Source: VFJJ01 sp031362415 | GTDB taxonomy: Bacteria; Actinomycetota; Acidimicrobiia; IMCC26256; VFJJ01 | Assembly (NCBI GenBank): GCA_031362415.1 | Contig: JANLSK010000312.1 | Location: 1 to 64,000 of the forward strand | Length of the DNA stretch: 64,000 bases | Direction of reading: 5' to 3' | Shown: one piece after another, positions 16,692 to 24,783 of the stretch | Position numbering within the stretch: position 1 is the first letter of the stretch | Layout: each line of letters opens with the position of its first letter | The notes under the pieces: generated by a model | The model's database searches: none | The model's input: the letters and a program-made list of their open reading frames with translations, nothing else | Told to the model about the DNA's origin: nothing | Made by a program: the position numbers and the translations under genes

Positions 16692-18331
16692 CCCGCCGAC
16701 CGCGGGCCCGCCGACCGCCGACCCGACGACCGGCGACCCGCGGACCGGCCGAGGAGACCGCCACCGCGGGGACGGTCGAGGTGCCCTACGACGACCGCGG
16801 CGGCGTTGCGACCCGAGGCGCCCCAGATTCCTGCACCGGGGAAGGTGGCCGCGCCCGTGAGGAAGAGCCCGGCGACGGGGGTCTCGTAGCGCGTCAGCTC
16901 TTTGTCCTTGCCCAGCATGGCCGCGAGCGGTCCACCGGCGAACGAGGGGGCATAGCCGCGGGCCATGCGAAATTCGGACTCATATGCCGGTGGGTCCATG
17001 ACCCTCCAGTCGACGATGCCGTCGAGGAAACCGGGCTCCACCAGCTCGGCATAGCGCTCCAACCACCGGCGCGGCTCCGGCGACCCCGGCCATCCTCCCG
17101 AGAGCGCGTACGGCGTGAACAACACCTCGAGGCTGAACACGTGACGCCCCTTGACCTGGAGGCTGGGGTCGAGCACCGACGGCACGTTGGCGAACAGCAT
17201 CGGCCGCTCGGCCACCCGTCCCTGGCCCATCAGCCCATGGGCGCGGTGGGCCTCGGCGAGCGGCGGGGCGACAACCACGGTCGGCACGAGCGGGTCGATA
17301 CCGTCGAGCAGGCCCATGATCCGAGCGTCGACATCGCGGTACACCGGTGCTCGTGCCACCAGCGCGTCGATCTTCGACTCGTAGCCGTCGTGGACGGGCG
17401 CCGCGCGCCAGCGCGCCTGGAGACGCTCGGCCCCGGTTGGCGGATTGGCCCCCAGCCAGTCGACGAGCACACCGCGGGGGTCGCAGGCAGCCACCACAGC
17501 GCGGGCCCGAAGGCTCTCGCCCGATCCGAGGACCACACCGGTCACCGCCGAGCGTTCCACCAGCAGTCGCTCGACGGGAGCCCCGCAACGAACCCTCCCG
17601 CCCATCGCCTCGAAGGCCGAGCGCAGGGCTGCCGGAAGGGCGCCGCTGCCGCCGACGGGCCGACCCGGGGTCACCAGATGCTTGAGCGCGATCCCGAGCG
17701 CACCGAGGCCCGTGCCCGGCGTCTCGGGGGAACAGCCCCACACGGCGGGGCCGGTGGCGAAGGCCGGCGCCATGATCGACTCGTCGGTGAAGAACGATCG
17801 CAGCACCTCGCCCACCGACCGTCGACTCCACCGCAGCAGCGTGGCCAGACCCGCGCCGCGGGCCGACGCCACCGTTCGCAGCACACGCCCCGGCGACGGT
17901 GGCGCTCCGGCCATCTCGACGAGCATCCGGGCCACGGGCGTGGCCGCGGCCAGATAGCGCCGGTACCCGTCAACCTGTGAAGGATGGGTCTGGCGCAACC
18001 CGTCGATGGTGCGCTCGGCCGAGCCGAAGTGCAGCCACGGCACCTGGTCGTCGTCCCAGCCCAGGGCGAGCTGGCAGGGGTCGAGGTCGAGATAGCGCAG
18101 CCCGTGGCTCGCCAGGTCGAGCTCCTCGGCGATCGACGTGGCCCGCACGAAGATGTGGTCGCAGTTGCAGATGTTGACCCGGGCCCCCACGGCGTCGACG
18201 GTCGACGCGCACCCGCCGACGGTGTCGCGGGCTTCCAGCACCAGCACGTCGAGCCCGGCCCGAGCGAGGTAGGCGGCGCACACCAACCCGTTGTGCCCAC
18301 CGCCCACCACGATCACGTCATGCGTCGTCAC
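16688..18331 (-). CDS. FAD-dependent oxidoreductase, phytoene desaturase-like
   Basis: The 547-residue flavoprotein begins with the dinucleotide-binding loop VIVVGGGHNGLVCAAYLARA then VLVLEARDTVGGCAST. It ends with FLTGAATFPGAGIWGASGRN, the second FAD motif of the phytoene dehydrogenase/amine oxidase superfamily. The GTG at 18331 is chosen because GGAGGG lies 5 bp upstream and conserved sequence starts at once. The last 20 residues are an Arg/Ser/Gly tail (GRSAGRRSSGRRSAG) that looks like read-through into simple repeat DNA rather than folded sequence. No carotenoid genes are nearby, so the substrate is not assigned. Confidence 0.85.
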   Translation of the reverse strand: MTTHDVIVVGGGHNGLVCAAYLARAGLDVLVLEARDTVGGCASTVDAVGARVNICNCDHIFVRATSIAEELDLASHGLRYLDLDPCQLALGWDDDQVPWLHFGSAERTIDGLRQTHPSQVDGYRRYLAAATPVARMLVEMAGAPPSPGRVLRTVASARGAGLATLLRWSRRSVGEVLRSFFTDESIMAPAFATGPAVWGCSPETPGTGLGALGIALKHLVTPGRPVGGSGALPAALRSAFEAMGGRVRCGAPVERLLVERSAVTGVVLGSGESLRARAVVAACDPRGVLVDWLGANPPTGAERLQARWRAAPVHDGYESKIDALVARAPVYRDVDARIMGLLDGIDPLVPTVVVAPPLAEAHRAHGLMGQGRVAERPMLFANVPSVLDPSLQVKGRHVFSLEVLFTPYALSGGWPGSPEPRRWLERYAELVEPGFLDGIVDWRVMDPPAYESEFRMARGYAPSFAGGPLAAMLGKDKELTRYETPVAGLFLTGAATFPGAGIWGASGRNAAAVVVGHLDRPRGGGLLGRSAGRRSSGRRSAGPRSAG

Positions 18332-18421
18332 GAGCCCTCCGTGGGACCGCTCGCCCCGTTCCGCGCGTGAGGCCAGAACGCCCGGAGATGCGGAGCCGGC
18401 GTCACGAGCATCCCGCGACCT

Positions 18422-18527
18422 TACGACGGCCACCCCGACTCCGAGCATTGTTCCGTACTACGGCCACCCCGACTCCGAGCATTGTTCAGTACGACATCCT
18501 CCGTGACGTCGTTGTGAACAATGCTCG
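18422..18527. repeat. Two tandem 34-bp repeats plus one inverted copy
   Basis: Two head-to-tail 34-bp units (18422-18455 and 18456-18489) share CGGCCACCCCGACTCCGAG and CATTGTTC. An inverted, slightly shorter copy with GAACAATGCTCG at 18516-18527, followed by the complement of CACCCC, completes the array. Only three positions differ between the two direct units. The array fills the gap between the divergent FAD oxidoreductase and ECF sigma genes. The second and inverted copies could pair as a 12-bp stem. An operator array or a hairpin element are both possible. Confidence 0.75.
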
Positions 18528-18571
18528 CTTGGGGGTGCAGCGTTTCCGTAGCCTCGGGTGTCGGAGGGGGT

Positions 18572-19105
18572 ATGACCGACGACGCAGCGATCGCCATGGC
18601 CCTGTCCACACCGGCCGACTGGAGCCCCACAACTCCAGTGCCGGCCCGAGCCCTCGACGCCCAGACCGTGTACGAGACGGAATACGTGGGCCTGGTGAGG
18701 CTGGCGGTCTCGCTCGTCGACTCGCGAGAGCGGGCCGAGGAGATCGTCCAAGACGCCGTGGTGCGGGCCCTGCGCCGCTGGGACCAGCTCGTCAACCCCG
18801 GCGGCTACCTGCGCATCGCCGTGGTTAACGGTTGCCGCAACGAGCTGCGCCGCCGGGCCCTGGTACGCCGCCGAACGCCGGGGACCGATCCACCGCGTTC
18901 TTCTTTGGAGGACGGGCCCCGGCGCGATGAGCTGCTCGACGCGCTGGCCACGCTGAGCACCCGGCGCCGCATCGCCGTGGTGTTGCACTTCTACCTCGAC
19001 CTGCCCGAGACCGAGGTCGCCGAGATCCTCGGCGTTCGTCCCGGCACCGCTCGCAGCCTCGTCTCCCGAGGCATCGCCGATCTCAGAAAGGTGATCACCC
19101 GATGA
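18572..19105 (+). CDS. ECF-type RNA polymerase sigma factor
   Basis: The 177-residue protein has sigma region 2 (YVGLVRLAVSLVDSRERAEE then IVQDAVVRALRRW, residues about 37-70) and region 4 (LATLSTRRRIAVVLHFYLDL followed by ETEVAEILGVRPGTARSLVS, residues about 125-165), the latter a clear helix-turn-helix. It redirects RNA polymerase to a small regulon. The ATG at 18572 follows GGAGGGGG at optimum spacing. Its stop overlaps the ATG of a membrane protein likely to be its regulator. The array of three GAGCATTGTTC elements upstream may control it. Confidence 0.9.
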   Translation: MTDDAAIAMALSTPADWSPTTPVPARALDAQTVYETEYVGLVRLAVSLVDSRERAEEIVQDAVVRALRRWDQLVNPGGYLRIAVVNGCRNELRRRALVRRRTPGTDPPRSSLEDGPRRDELLDALATLSTRRRIAVVLHFYLDLPETEVAEILGVRPGTARSLVSRGIADLRKVITR

Positions 19106-20709
19106 ACCGTCTCCCATCCTCCGACCCGTTCGCCACTCCCGAGCCGTCCGACCGCACCCGCGTCAACGATGCTCCCATTCCGGGCGCGTACGACCAGCTC
19201 GGCGTCCGCCTGGCCCGGAGCGTCGGCCGTCGCGTCGACACCCTGGCGCCGACCAGCACCGTCCGCCCCGTGGCCTTCTCGGCGTTGCGGCGCAAGGCCG
19301 AGCGCGTCCGCCACACCCGCCGCATCGCCATCGCCGCGGTCACCGGCGCGGTGACGGTCACCGGCGCCGTGGCCCTGGGCACGGGCGCCTTCGAGAACGA
19401 GGCGGTCGTCGGGACCGTCACTCCCCCCACCCCCGAGGAGCAGGCCGCCGAGCTGGTGGGCCGCCACGCCCCCACGTTCGTCCCCGACGACCTCACGCTC
19501 CAGACCGTGACCTACCAGGGATCGGGTTCCATCGAACCCGTCGCCGACTCGTGGGTGCAGGTGTTCGCCCCGGAGACGGCCGACCTGGCCCACCCCGGCC
19601 TGCTCGTCTCGACCGTGGCGCCGCCGCCGACCTTCGACTCCTTCGAGTACGGCGAGGAGCACACCGTCGGCGGCCATCCGGCCCGGCTGATAACTCAACC
19701 GGACGGGGCGCTGGCCCTCACCGTGCTCCGACCTGATGCCTCGATCACCTTCGACACCATCGACCTCACGCGTGACCAGCTGCTCGCGGTCGCGGCCTCG
19801 GCCGTCATCGAGCCCGGCGGGCGAGGCGTGACGCTCACCGGCCTCCCGCCGGCCTGGTCACCGGTGCTCTCGCAAGCTGCCACCTGGGGCCCCTATGTCG
19901 GGTTGTCGTATTACGCCGACGACGTGAACCGGCAGCTCACGCTCAACCTCGAACTGTCGCCCGGATACGTGGATTTTCGCCTGGATCAGGGGGGCGAGCC
20001 GGTGACGCTGTCCGACGGGACGGGCGCCCTGCTCTTCCGCTCGTCCGACGGCGGGGTGGCGCTGTACTGGGTCGCCGGCACCGGGGTGGGAATCACCCTG
20101 ACCGGCTACCAGCTGAGTGAGGACGAGGTGGTCTCGGTGGCCGACAGCGTGCGCTCGTTCAGCGAGAGCGACTGGAACACGCTCGTGGCCAGCTCCGAGT
20201 CCATCGAGAACTACCTGCGGGATGATCCGAACGCCGACGCCCAGCAGACCGCGACGACCGTCGCCGCGGCGGCGACCCCCAGTTCCACTCCCGGGTCGGG
20301 GCCCAACTGGCAGGACGCAGGCATCGACCTCGACGAGCTGCCCGTGGGCTCGTGGCGGACCGCTGGTGAGAACTCCGGTCCGTGGCTGGTGGCTCGGATC
20401 GACGACGACACCGTGGTCGGGGTGTTCAACCACGACGGCAACCTGGCCGGCACGTGCTACATCCTCCCCGTGGGCACCTCGGACCCCATCAGCTTCGGTG
20501 GTGCCGTCACGCCGGGCTCCATCGCCGACCCCGACCATCCCGAGGCGGCGGCGTTCGTGAACGACTGCACGGGGGCCACCTACGCCCTCAACGGCACCGT
20601 GATCAGCGGCTCGGCCGTGGGGCTGGCGACCTTCCCGGTGCGCATCACCGCCAACGACCGCATCGAGTACGCCCCCGACAACGAGCAAGCCGGCCGCCCC
20701 GCCGCCTGA
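19102..20709 (+). CDS. Membrane protein coupled to ECF sigma factor, putative anti-sigma factor with Rieske-like tail
   Basis: The 535-residue protein has an N-terminal cytoplasmic part of about 70 residues, one helix (IAIAAVTGAVTVTGAVALG, about 75-95) and a large outer region. The ATGA overlap with the ECF gene and the topology point to an anti-sigma factor, although no HxxxCxxC zinc motif is present. The last 90 residues resemble a Rieske domain: VFNHDGNLAGTCYILP, then FVNDCTGATYALNGTVISG near 485 in the place of CPCHGSxFDLDGxVxSG, then LATFPVRITANDRIEY. The ligand Cys and His of that box are Asn and Thr, so no cluster is expected. A Thr/Ala/Pro linker lies near 385-400. Confidence 0.65.
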   Translation: MNRLPSSDPFATPEPSDRTRVNDAPIPGAYDQLGVRLARSVGRRVDTLAPTSTVRPVAFSALRRKAERVRHTRRIAIAAVTGAVTVTGAVALGTGAFENEAVVGTVTPPTPEEQAAELVGRHAPTFVPDDLTLQTVTYQGSGSIEPVADSWVQVFAPETADLAHPGLLVSTVAPPPTFDSFEYGEEHTVGGHPARLITQPDGALALTVLRPDASITFDTIDLTRDQLLAVAASAVIEPGGRGVTLTGLPPAWSPVLSQAATWGPYVGLSYYADDVNRQLTLNLELSPGYVDFRLDQGGEPVTLSDGTGALLFRSSDGGVALYWVAGTGVGITLTGYQLSEDEVVSVADSVRSFSESDWNTLVASSESIENYLRDDPNADAQQTATTVAAAATPSSTPGSGPNWQDAGIDLDELPVGSWRTAGENSGPWLVARIDDDTVVGVFNHDGNLAGTCYILPVGTSDPISFGGAVTPGSIADPDHPEAAAFVNDCTGATYALNGTVISGSAVGLATFPVRITANDRIEYAPDNEQAGRPAA

Positions 20710-20722
20710 CGCCTGAGCCCAG

Positions 20723-20769
20723 TTCTTTGTGTCTGCGACCGCGCCTGGCGCGGTCGCAGACACAAAGAA
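20723..20769. terminator. 47-bp near-complete palindrome, bidirectional terminator
   Basis: Arms of 23 bp (TTCTTTGTGTCTGCGACC then GCGCC) pair perfectly around a single T at 20746. It lies 13 bp after the putative anti-sigma gene and 27 bp before the end of the convergent small gene. The arms begin and end with TTCTTT/AAAGAA, so each direction ends in a short T-rich stretch, as expected for a two-way intrinsic terminator. Confidence 0.75.
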
Positions 20770-20795
20770 GCGGGGTTTCCTTCGCGTCTGGGGCG

Positions 20796-21071
20796 TTACG
20801 CCAAGGGGAGGGTGGCGAGCTGCGAGATGAGCGCTTCCTTGCGCTCCTCGAACACCTCGAACGTGATCGCCTTGTCGTCGAACTCCTGGTGGAGCGTCTT
20901 CATCTCGACCAGGAGATCGGCCATGGTGGCGCCGCTGTGGCTCACCGGCTCATCCGACTCGGGCGCGTCGTCGTCGCCCTTGTCCTGGCGCTTCTCGCGC
21001 TTGGCGGCGGCCTTGGCCTTCTTGGCTCGTTCGCGTTGCAGCTTCTCGAACGTCGTGCGTTGCGTACCCAT
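20796..21071 (-). CDS. Small highly charged coiled-coil protein
   Basis: The 91-residue protein has two parts: a Lys/Arg/Ala-rich helix (residues about 8-32, RERAKKAKAAAKREKRQDKG) and, after an acidic break (DDDAPESDEP), a second helix (MADLLVEMKTLHQEF then DDKAITFEVFEERKEALISQ). The second half resembles short-coiled-coil SHOCT-type tails. GAGGAG lies 7 bp upstream of the ATG, supporting a real gene. Similar small basic proteins are common in actinobacteria, but I do not recognise a function. It converges with the anti-sigma gene across a 47-bp palindrome. Confidence 0.7.
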   Translation of the reverse strand: MGTQRTTFEKLQRERAKKAKAAAKREKRQDKGDDDAPESDEPVSHSGATMADLLVEMKTLHQEFDDKAITFEVFEERKEALISQLATLPLA

Positions 21072-21226
21072 GAAAACTCCTCGCAGCCACCGGTCCGTCG
21101 TACAGATGAGCCGCCGGCACGATCGAGGCCAGCAGCGAGGACGGTGGGAATCGTGACCCCCCTACCTTACGGCTTCTACGCTCGTTTCCCCGGCTCGGGA
21201 CCGGCCCCGGCGAGCCCGAATCAGCC

Positions 21227-21907
21227 TCAGGGGGATCCAGGGGCTTCCGGGGGGATCGCCCAGTCGACGGGCTCCCGGCCGGCGGCCACCAGCGCCTCGT
21301 TGGCCCGGGAGAACGGCCGGCTGCCGAAGAACCCGTTGCGAGCCGACAAGGGGGACGGATGCGCCGACTCGATCACCGTGTGGCGGTTCGTGTCGATGAG
21401 CGCCTTCTTGCGCCGGGCGTAGCCGCCCCAGAGGATGAACACGACCCGCTCGGGCTTGGCGGCGACGGCCCTGATCACCTCGTCGGTGAAGGTTTCCCAG
21501 CCCTGGCCCTGATGCGACGCCGCCTGGTGGGCTCGCACCGTCAGCACCGCGTTGAGCAGCAGCACGCCCTGGCGGGCCCAGTGTTCCAGGCATCCGTGGT
21601 CGGGGCGGGCCAGCGCGAGGTCGGCCTCGAGCTCGGCGAAGATGTTCACGAGCGACGGTGGCGCCGGGACCCCCGGGCGCACCGAGAAGCACAGCCCGTG
21701 GGCCTGGCCCGGACCGTGGTAGGGATCCTGACCCAGGATCAGCACCTTGGTCTCGGCGTACGACGTGAGATGCAGCGCCGCGAAGACCGCCTCTGACGGT
21801 GGGAACACGCGGGCCTGGGTGCGCTCGGCGGCAACGAACGCCTGGAGCTGCGTCCAGTAGGGCTTGGCCAGCTCGCCGCCGAGAACGGGGTTCCAATCGG
21901 TTTTCAT
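21227..21907 (-). CDS. ung: Uracil-DNA glycosylase, family 1
   Basis: The 226-residue base-excision enzyme removes uracil from DNA. The water-activating loop is GQDPYHGPGQAHGLCFSV near residue 62, and the DNA-intercalating loop is HPSPLSA near 185. VLLLNAVLTVRAH near 120 and VVFILWGGYARRKK near 160 are also diagnostic. Start MKTDWNP gives the usual length; a longer frame reaches 21958 but adds non-conserved residues. The 155-bp gap downstream to the small charged-protein gene shows nothing definite. Confidence 0.95.
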   Translation of the reverse strand: MKTDWNPVLGGELAKPYWTQLQAFVAAERTQARVFPPSEAVFAALHLTSYAETKVLILGQDPYHGPGQAHGLCFSVRPGVPAPPSLVNIFAELEADLALARPDHGCLEHWARQGVLLLNAVLTVRAHQAASHQGQGWETFTDEVIRAVAAKPERVVFILWGGYARRKKALIDTNRHTVIESAHPSPLSARNGFFGSRPFSRANEALVAAGREPVDWAIPPEAPGSP

Positions 21908-21948
21908 CCCAGGACCGACGCTAGCAACGGCCCCGGTAGAGTTGTCAC

Positions 21949-21962
21949 TGACGCACACGTCA
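21949..21962. promoter_or_regulatory. Candidate operator upstream of acyl-CoA dehydrogenase
   Basis: TGACGCACACGTCA is a perfect TGACG-N4-CGTCA dyad. It lies between ung (start 21907) and the acyl-CoA dehydrogenase ATG (21999), overlapping the spacer of a weak TTGTCA-N17-TACCCC match. The binding protein is unknown, and a chance 5-bp dyad is possible. Confidence 0.3.
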
Positions 21963-21998
21963 GGTACCCCGCCAACGAACCAAGCGAGCGTTCACACG

Positions 21999-23147
21999 AT
22001 GCAGCGCACCCTCTTCGACGATGAGCATGCACAGTTCCGGGCCAGCTTCCGGCGCTGGCTCGACAAGGAGATGGTGCCCCACGTCGACGCGTGGGAGCGG
22101 GCCGGGATCGTCCCCCGCGAGGTGTTCCTGGCCGCCGGCGCCCACGGCTTCCTCGGGATGGGTGTCCCCGAGGAGCTCGGCGGAGGTGGCACGCTCGACT
22201 TCCGCTACAACCTGGTGATCAGCGAGGAGATCCAGCTCTCAGGCGTCGGGGCCTCGGGCATCGGCATCACGCTCCACAACGACATCTGCCTGCCGTACTT
22301 CCTCACGCTGTGCACACACGAGCAGCAGCAGCGCTGGCTGCCCGGCATCGCATCGGGCGAGCTCATCACCGCCATCGCCATGACCGAGCCGGCCATCGGC
22401 TCCGACCTGGCATCGATGTCCACGAGCGCGCTCCGCGATGGCGACAGCTATCATGTCAATGGAGCCAAGACCTTCATCACCAATGGCATCAACGCCGATC
22501 TCGTCATCACGGCAGTCAAGACCGATCCCACCCTGCGCCACAAAGGCATGTCGCTGCTTGTGATCGAACGAGGGATGGACGGGTTTGAGCGCGGCCGCAA
22601 CCTCGAAAAGCTCGGCCTCCACGCGCAAGACACCGCCGAGCTCTTCTTCACCGACGTGTCGGTTCCGATCGAGAACCGCCTCGGCGACGAGGGCTCCGGC
22701 TTCACGTATCTCGTCACCAAGCTGCCTCAGGAACGACTGTCGATCGCAGTCCAGGCCGTCGCCGCCAGCCGGGCCGCCTTCGAGTGGACGCTCAGCTACG
22801 TGAAGGAGCGGACGGCCTTCGGGCAGAAGATCGGGTCGTTCCAGAACTCCCGCTTCGTGATGGCCGAGATCGCCACCGAGGTCGACATCGCCCAGACCTA
22901 CGTCGATCGCTGCGTGCTGGCCCTCAACGCCGGCGAGCTCACACCCGAGGAAGCCGCGCAGGCCAAGTGGTGGTGCACCGAGCTGCAAAAGCGCACCGTC
23001 GACCGCTGTCTCCAGCTCCACGGCGGCTACGGCTACATGCTCGAATACCCCATCGCCCGGGCGTATGCCGATGCTCGCATCACCACGATCTACGGTGGCA
23101 CCACCGAGATCATGAAAGAGATCATCGGCAAGTCGCTCGGTCTCTGA
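21999..23147 (+). CDS. Acyl-CoA dehydrogenase
   Basis: The 382-residue flavoenzyme catalyses alpha,beta-dehydrogenation of an acyl-CoA. The signature AMTEPAIGSDLASMSTSA near residue 125 binds FAD and substrate, NGAKTFITNGINADLVI follows, and RTAFGQKIGSFQNSRFVMAE near 270 is the C-terminal domain motif. The catalytic base is the Glu of IYGGTTEIMKEIIG at the end. Start MQRTLF matches relatives with long-chain substrates; the frame extends upstream without conservation. It stands alone, divergent from ung and convergent with an MFS gene. Confidence 0.92.
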   Translation: MQRTLFDDEHAQFRASFRRWLDKEMVPHVDAWERAGIVPREVFLAAGAHGFLGMGVPEELGGGGTLDFRYNLVISEEIQLSGVGASGIGITLHNDICLPYFLTLCTHEQQQRWLPGIASGELITAIAMTEPAIGSDLASMSTSALRDGDSYHVNGAKTFITNGINADLVITAVKTDPTLRHKGMSLLVIERGMDGFERGRNLEKLGLHAQDTAELFFTDVSVPIENRLGDEGSGFTYLVTKLPQERLSIAVQAVAASRAAFEWTLSYVKERTAFGQKIGSFQNSRFVMAEIATEVDIAQTYVDRCVLALNAGELTPEEAAQAKWWCTELQKRTVDRCLQLHGGYGYMLEYPIARAYADARITTIYGGTTEIMKEIIGKSLGL

Positions 23148-23178
23148 TGTACTTCGATGTACTCGACGGAGGCCGGGT

Positions 23179-24666
23179 TTACTCGACGGTGGCCGGGCTG
23201 ACACCCGCCGTGCTGCCCGGCCCGACGGCTGGAACAGCACTCGCAGGCATGGCAGCGATCTTGGCGTCGGCGTCGCGAACGAAGCAGGCGGCCACGATGC
23301 CCACAACGGCGATGATCACCGAGGCGAAGAAGGCGTCGTGGAAGCCGTCGAGGCGGGCCTGGGCGATGGCGGAGGCACCGACAGCGTCGCTCACACGACT
23401 CGTGGTTCGAGTGGCGAGCACGGTGGCGAGGACGGCCACCCCGACCGCGGAGCCGACCTGGCGGGACGTGCTCGACAGCGACGACGCCCGACCTGTGTCC
23501 TGCGGAGCGATGGTGGCGAAGGAGATCGTCTGCATCGGGATGAACGCGAACCCCATCCCCCAACCCCGCACGAACATCACCAGCCGGATCCACCACAGGT
23601 TCGTGTCGGCGCCGATGAAGACGAACACCCCGTTGCCCAGCGCCAGGATCGACAGGCCGAGGATCAGGAGCCGCCGCGGTCCGAGCAACGGGTACAGGCG
23701 GGCGCCCACGAAGCGGGCCACGACCATGACGCCGATGGCCTGGGGGAAGGTCGTCAGCCCGGAGTCTTGCGGGGACAGGCCCCGAAGGTCCTGCAGGTAC
23801 TGGGGGAGGAGGAAGAGGACGCCGAGGAAGCTGCCGATCATCATGAACGAGACGATGTTCGAGGTTCGGAAGAGCCGGTCGCGGTACAGCCGGAGATCGA
23901 GCATGGGCGCCGCGATCTTCAGCTCCACCACCACCAACACGGCGAAGGCCACCAGGCCGATGGCACCGGTCGCAAGCACCTCGCCCGAGGTCCAGCCCAC
24001 CGACGGCGCCCGGGTCAGCGCATAGAGCACCAGGCCCAAACCCGCGCCCGAGAGCACGAACCCGGCGGCGTCGAAGGCTCCGGCCGTGGGCTCCTTGTGC
24101 TCCTTGATGAACACGGCGGTGAACACGAAACCGAGCACGCCGATCGGCACGTTCACGTAGAAGATCCAGCGCCACGAGGCGTGCGTGGTGACGATGCCCC
24201 CGAACACCGGGCCGACGGCCGGGGCGAGCACCGTGGGGATGGCCAGGACTGCCGAGGCTCGGGCCCGCTCGGCCGGTGGGAAGGCCCGAAACAGCATGGC
24301 CATGCCGACGGGCGCCAGCATGCCCCCACCCACGCCCTGGAGCACCCGGAACGCGATCAACGACTCGATGTTCCACGCCGCTCCGCACAGCGCCGAGGCC
24401 ACGGAGAACATGACCAGCGCGAACATGAACGTCTTCTTGGTGCCGAACCGGTCGCCGATCCAGCCCGATGCCGGAATCCACACGGCCAGGCTCACGATGT
24501 AGCCGATCACGATCCATTCGATCGTGCTCGGGCCGACGTCGAACTCCTCGGCGATCGAGGGCAGCGCCACGTTCACGACGGTGACGTCGAGGATGTCCAT
24601 GAACACGCCGAAGATGAAGGCGATGGCCACCAGGTTCTTGTAGGGCTGCGCCCGAAGCCATCGCAC
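23179..24666 (-). CDS. MFS transporter, DHA2 (EmrB/QacA-like, 14 helices)
   Basis: The 495-residue drug:proton antiporter type shows motif C of the family (VLAPAVGPVFGGIVTTHASW then RWIFYVNVPIGVLG, residues about 130-165), motif A (GWIGDRFGTKKTFM near 65) and motif D1 (LDVTVVNVALPSI near 25). About 14 helices are expected. It should export hydrophobic compounds from the cytoplasm. The last 30 residues (Ala/Pro/Val-rich) are not conserved. It is divergent from the patatin gene, and its end is 31 bp from the convergent acyl-CoA dehydrogenase. Confidence 0.9.
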   Translation of the reverse strand: MRWLRAQPYKNLVAIAFIFGVFMDILDVTVVNVALPSIAEEFDVGPSTIEWIVIGYIVSLAVWIPASGWIGDRFGTKKTFMFALVMFSVASALCGAAWNIESLIAFRVLQGVGGGMLAPVGMAMLFRAFPPAERARASAVLAIPTVLAPAVGPVFGGIVTTHASWRWIFYVNVPIGVLGFVFTAVFIKEHKEPTAGAFDAAGFVLSGAGLGLVLYALTRAPSVGWTSGEVLATGAIGLVAFAVLVVVELKIAAPMLDLRLYRDRLFRTSNIVSFMMIGSFLGVLFLLPQYLQDLRGLSPQDSGLTTFPQAIGVMVVARFVGARLYPLLGPRRLLILGLSILALGNGVFVFIGADTNLWWIRLVMFVRGWGMGFAFIPMQTISFATIAPQDTGRASSLSSTSRQVGSAVGVAVLATVLATRTTSRVSDAVGASAIAQARLDGFHDAFFASVIIAVVGIVAACFVRDADAKIAAMPASAVPAVGPGSTAGVSPATVE

Positions 24667-24747
24667 GACGGGATGCGATCAGACCCAACGACTCGCCGTC
24701 GAATTCTGTGACATCTCGGGCGTTCAAGCCGTGCCGTGAAAAATCGG

Positions 24748-24776
24748 TTGTGCCCGGTGCCCGAAATGGTTACAAC
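24748..24776 (+). promoter_or_regulatory. Sigma-70-like promoter, likely leaderless transcript
   Basis: TTGTGC at 24748-24753, a 17-bp spacer and TACAAC at 24771-24776 match four of six bases in each box. Transcription would start about at the ATG at 24784, giving a leaderless mRNA, which is common in actinobacteria. This supports 24784 over the in-frame ATG at 24736. Confidence 0.4.
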
Positions 24777-24783
24777 TGAGGTC

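Noticed and set aside
18516..18549. ECF-type autoregulated promoter (GAAC ... CGTT) for the sigma gene
   Set aside because: The spacer is about 21 bp, too long for the usual 16-17 bp between GGAAC and CGTC.
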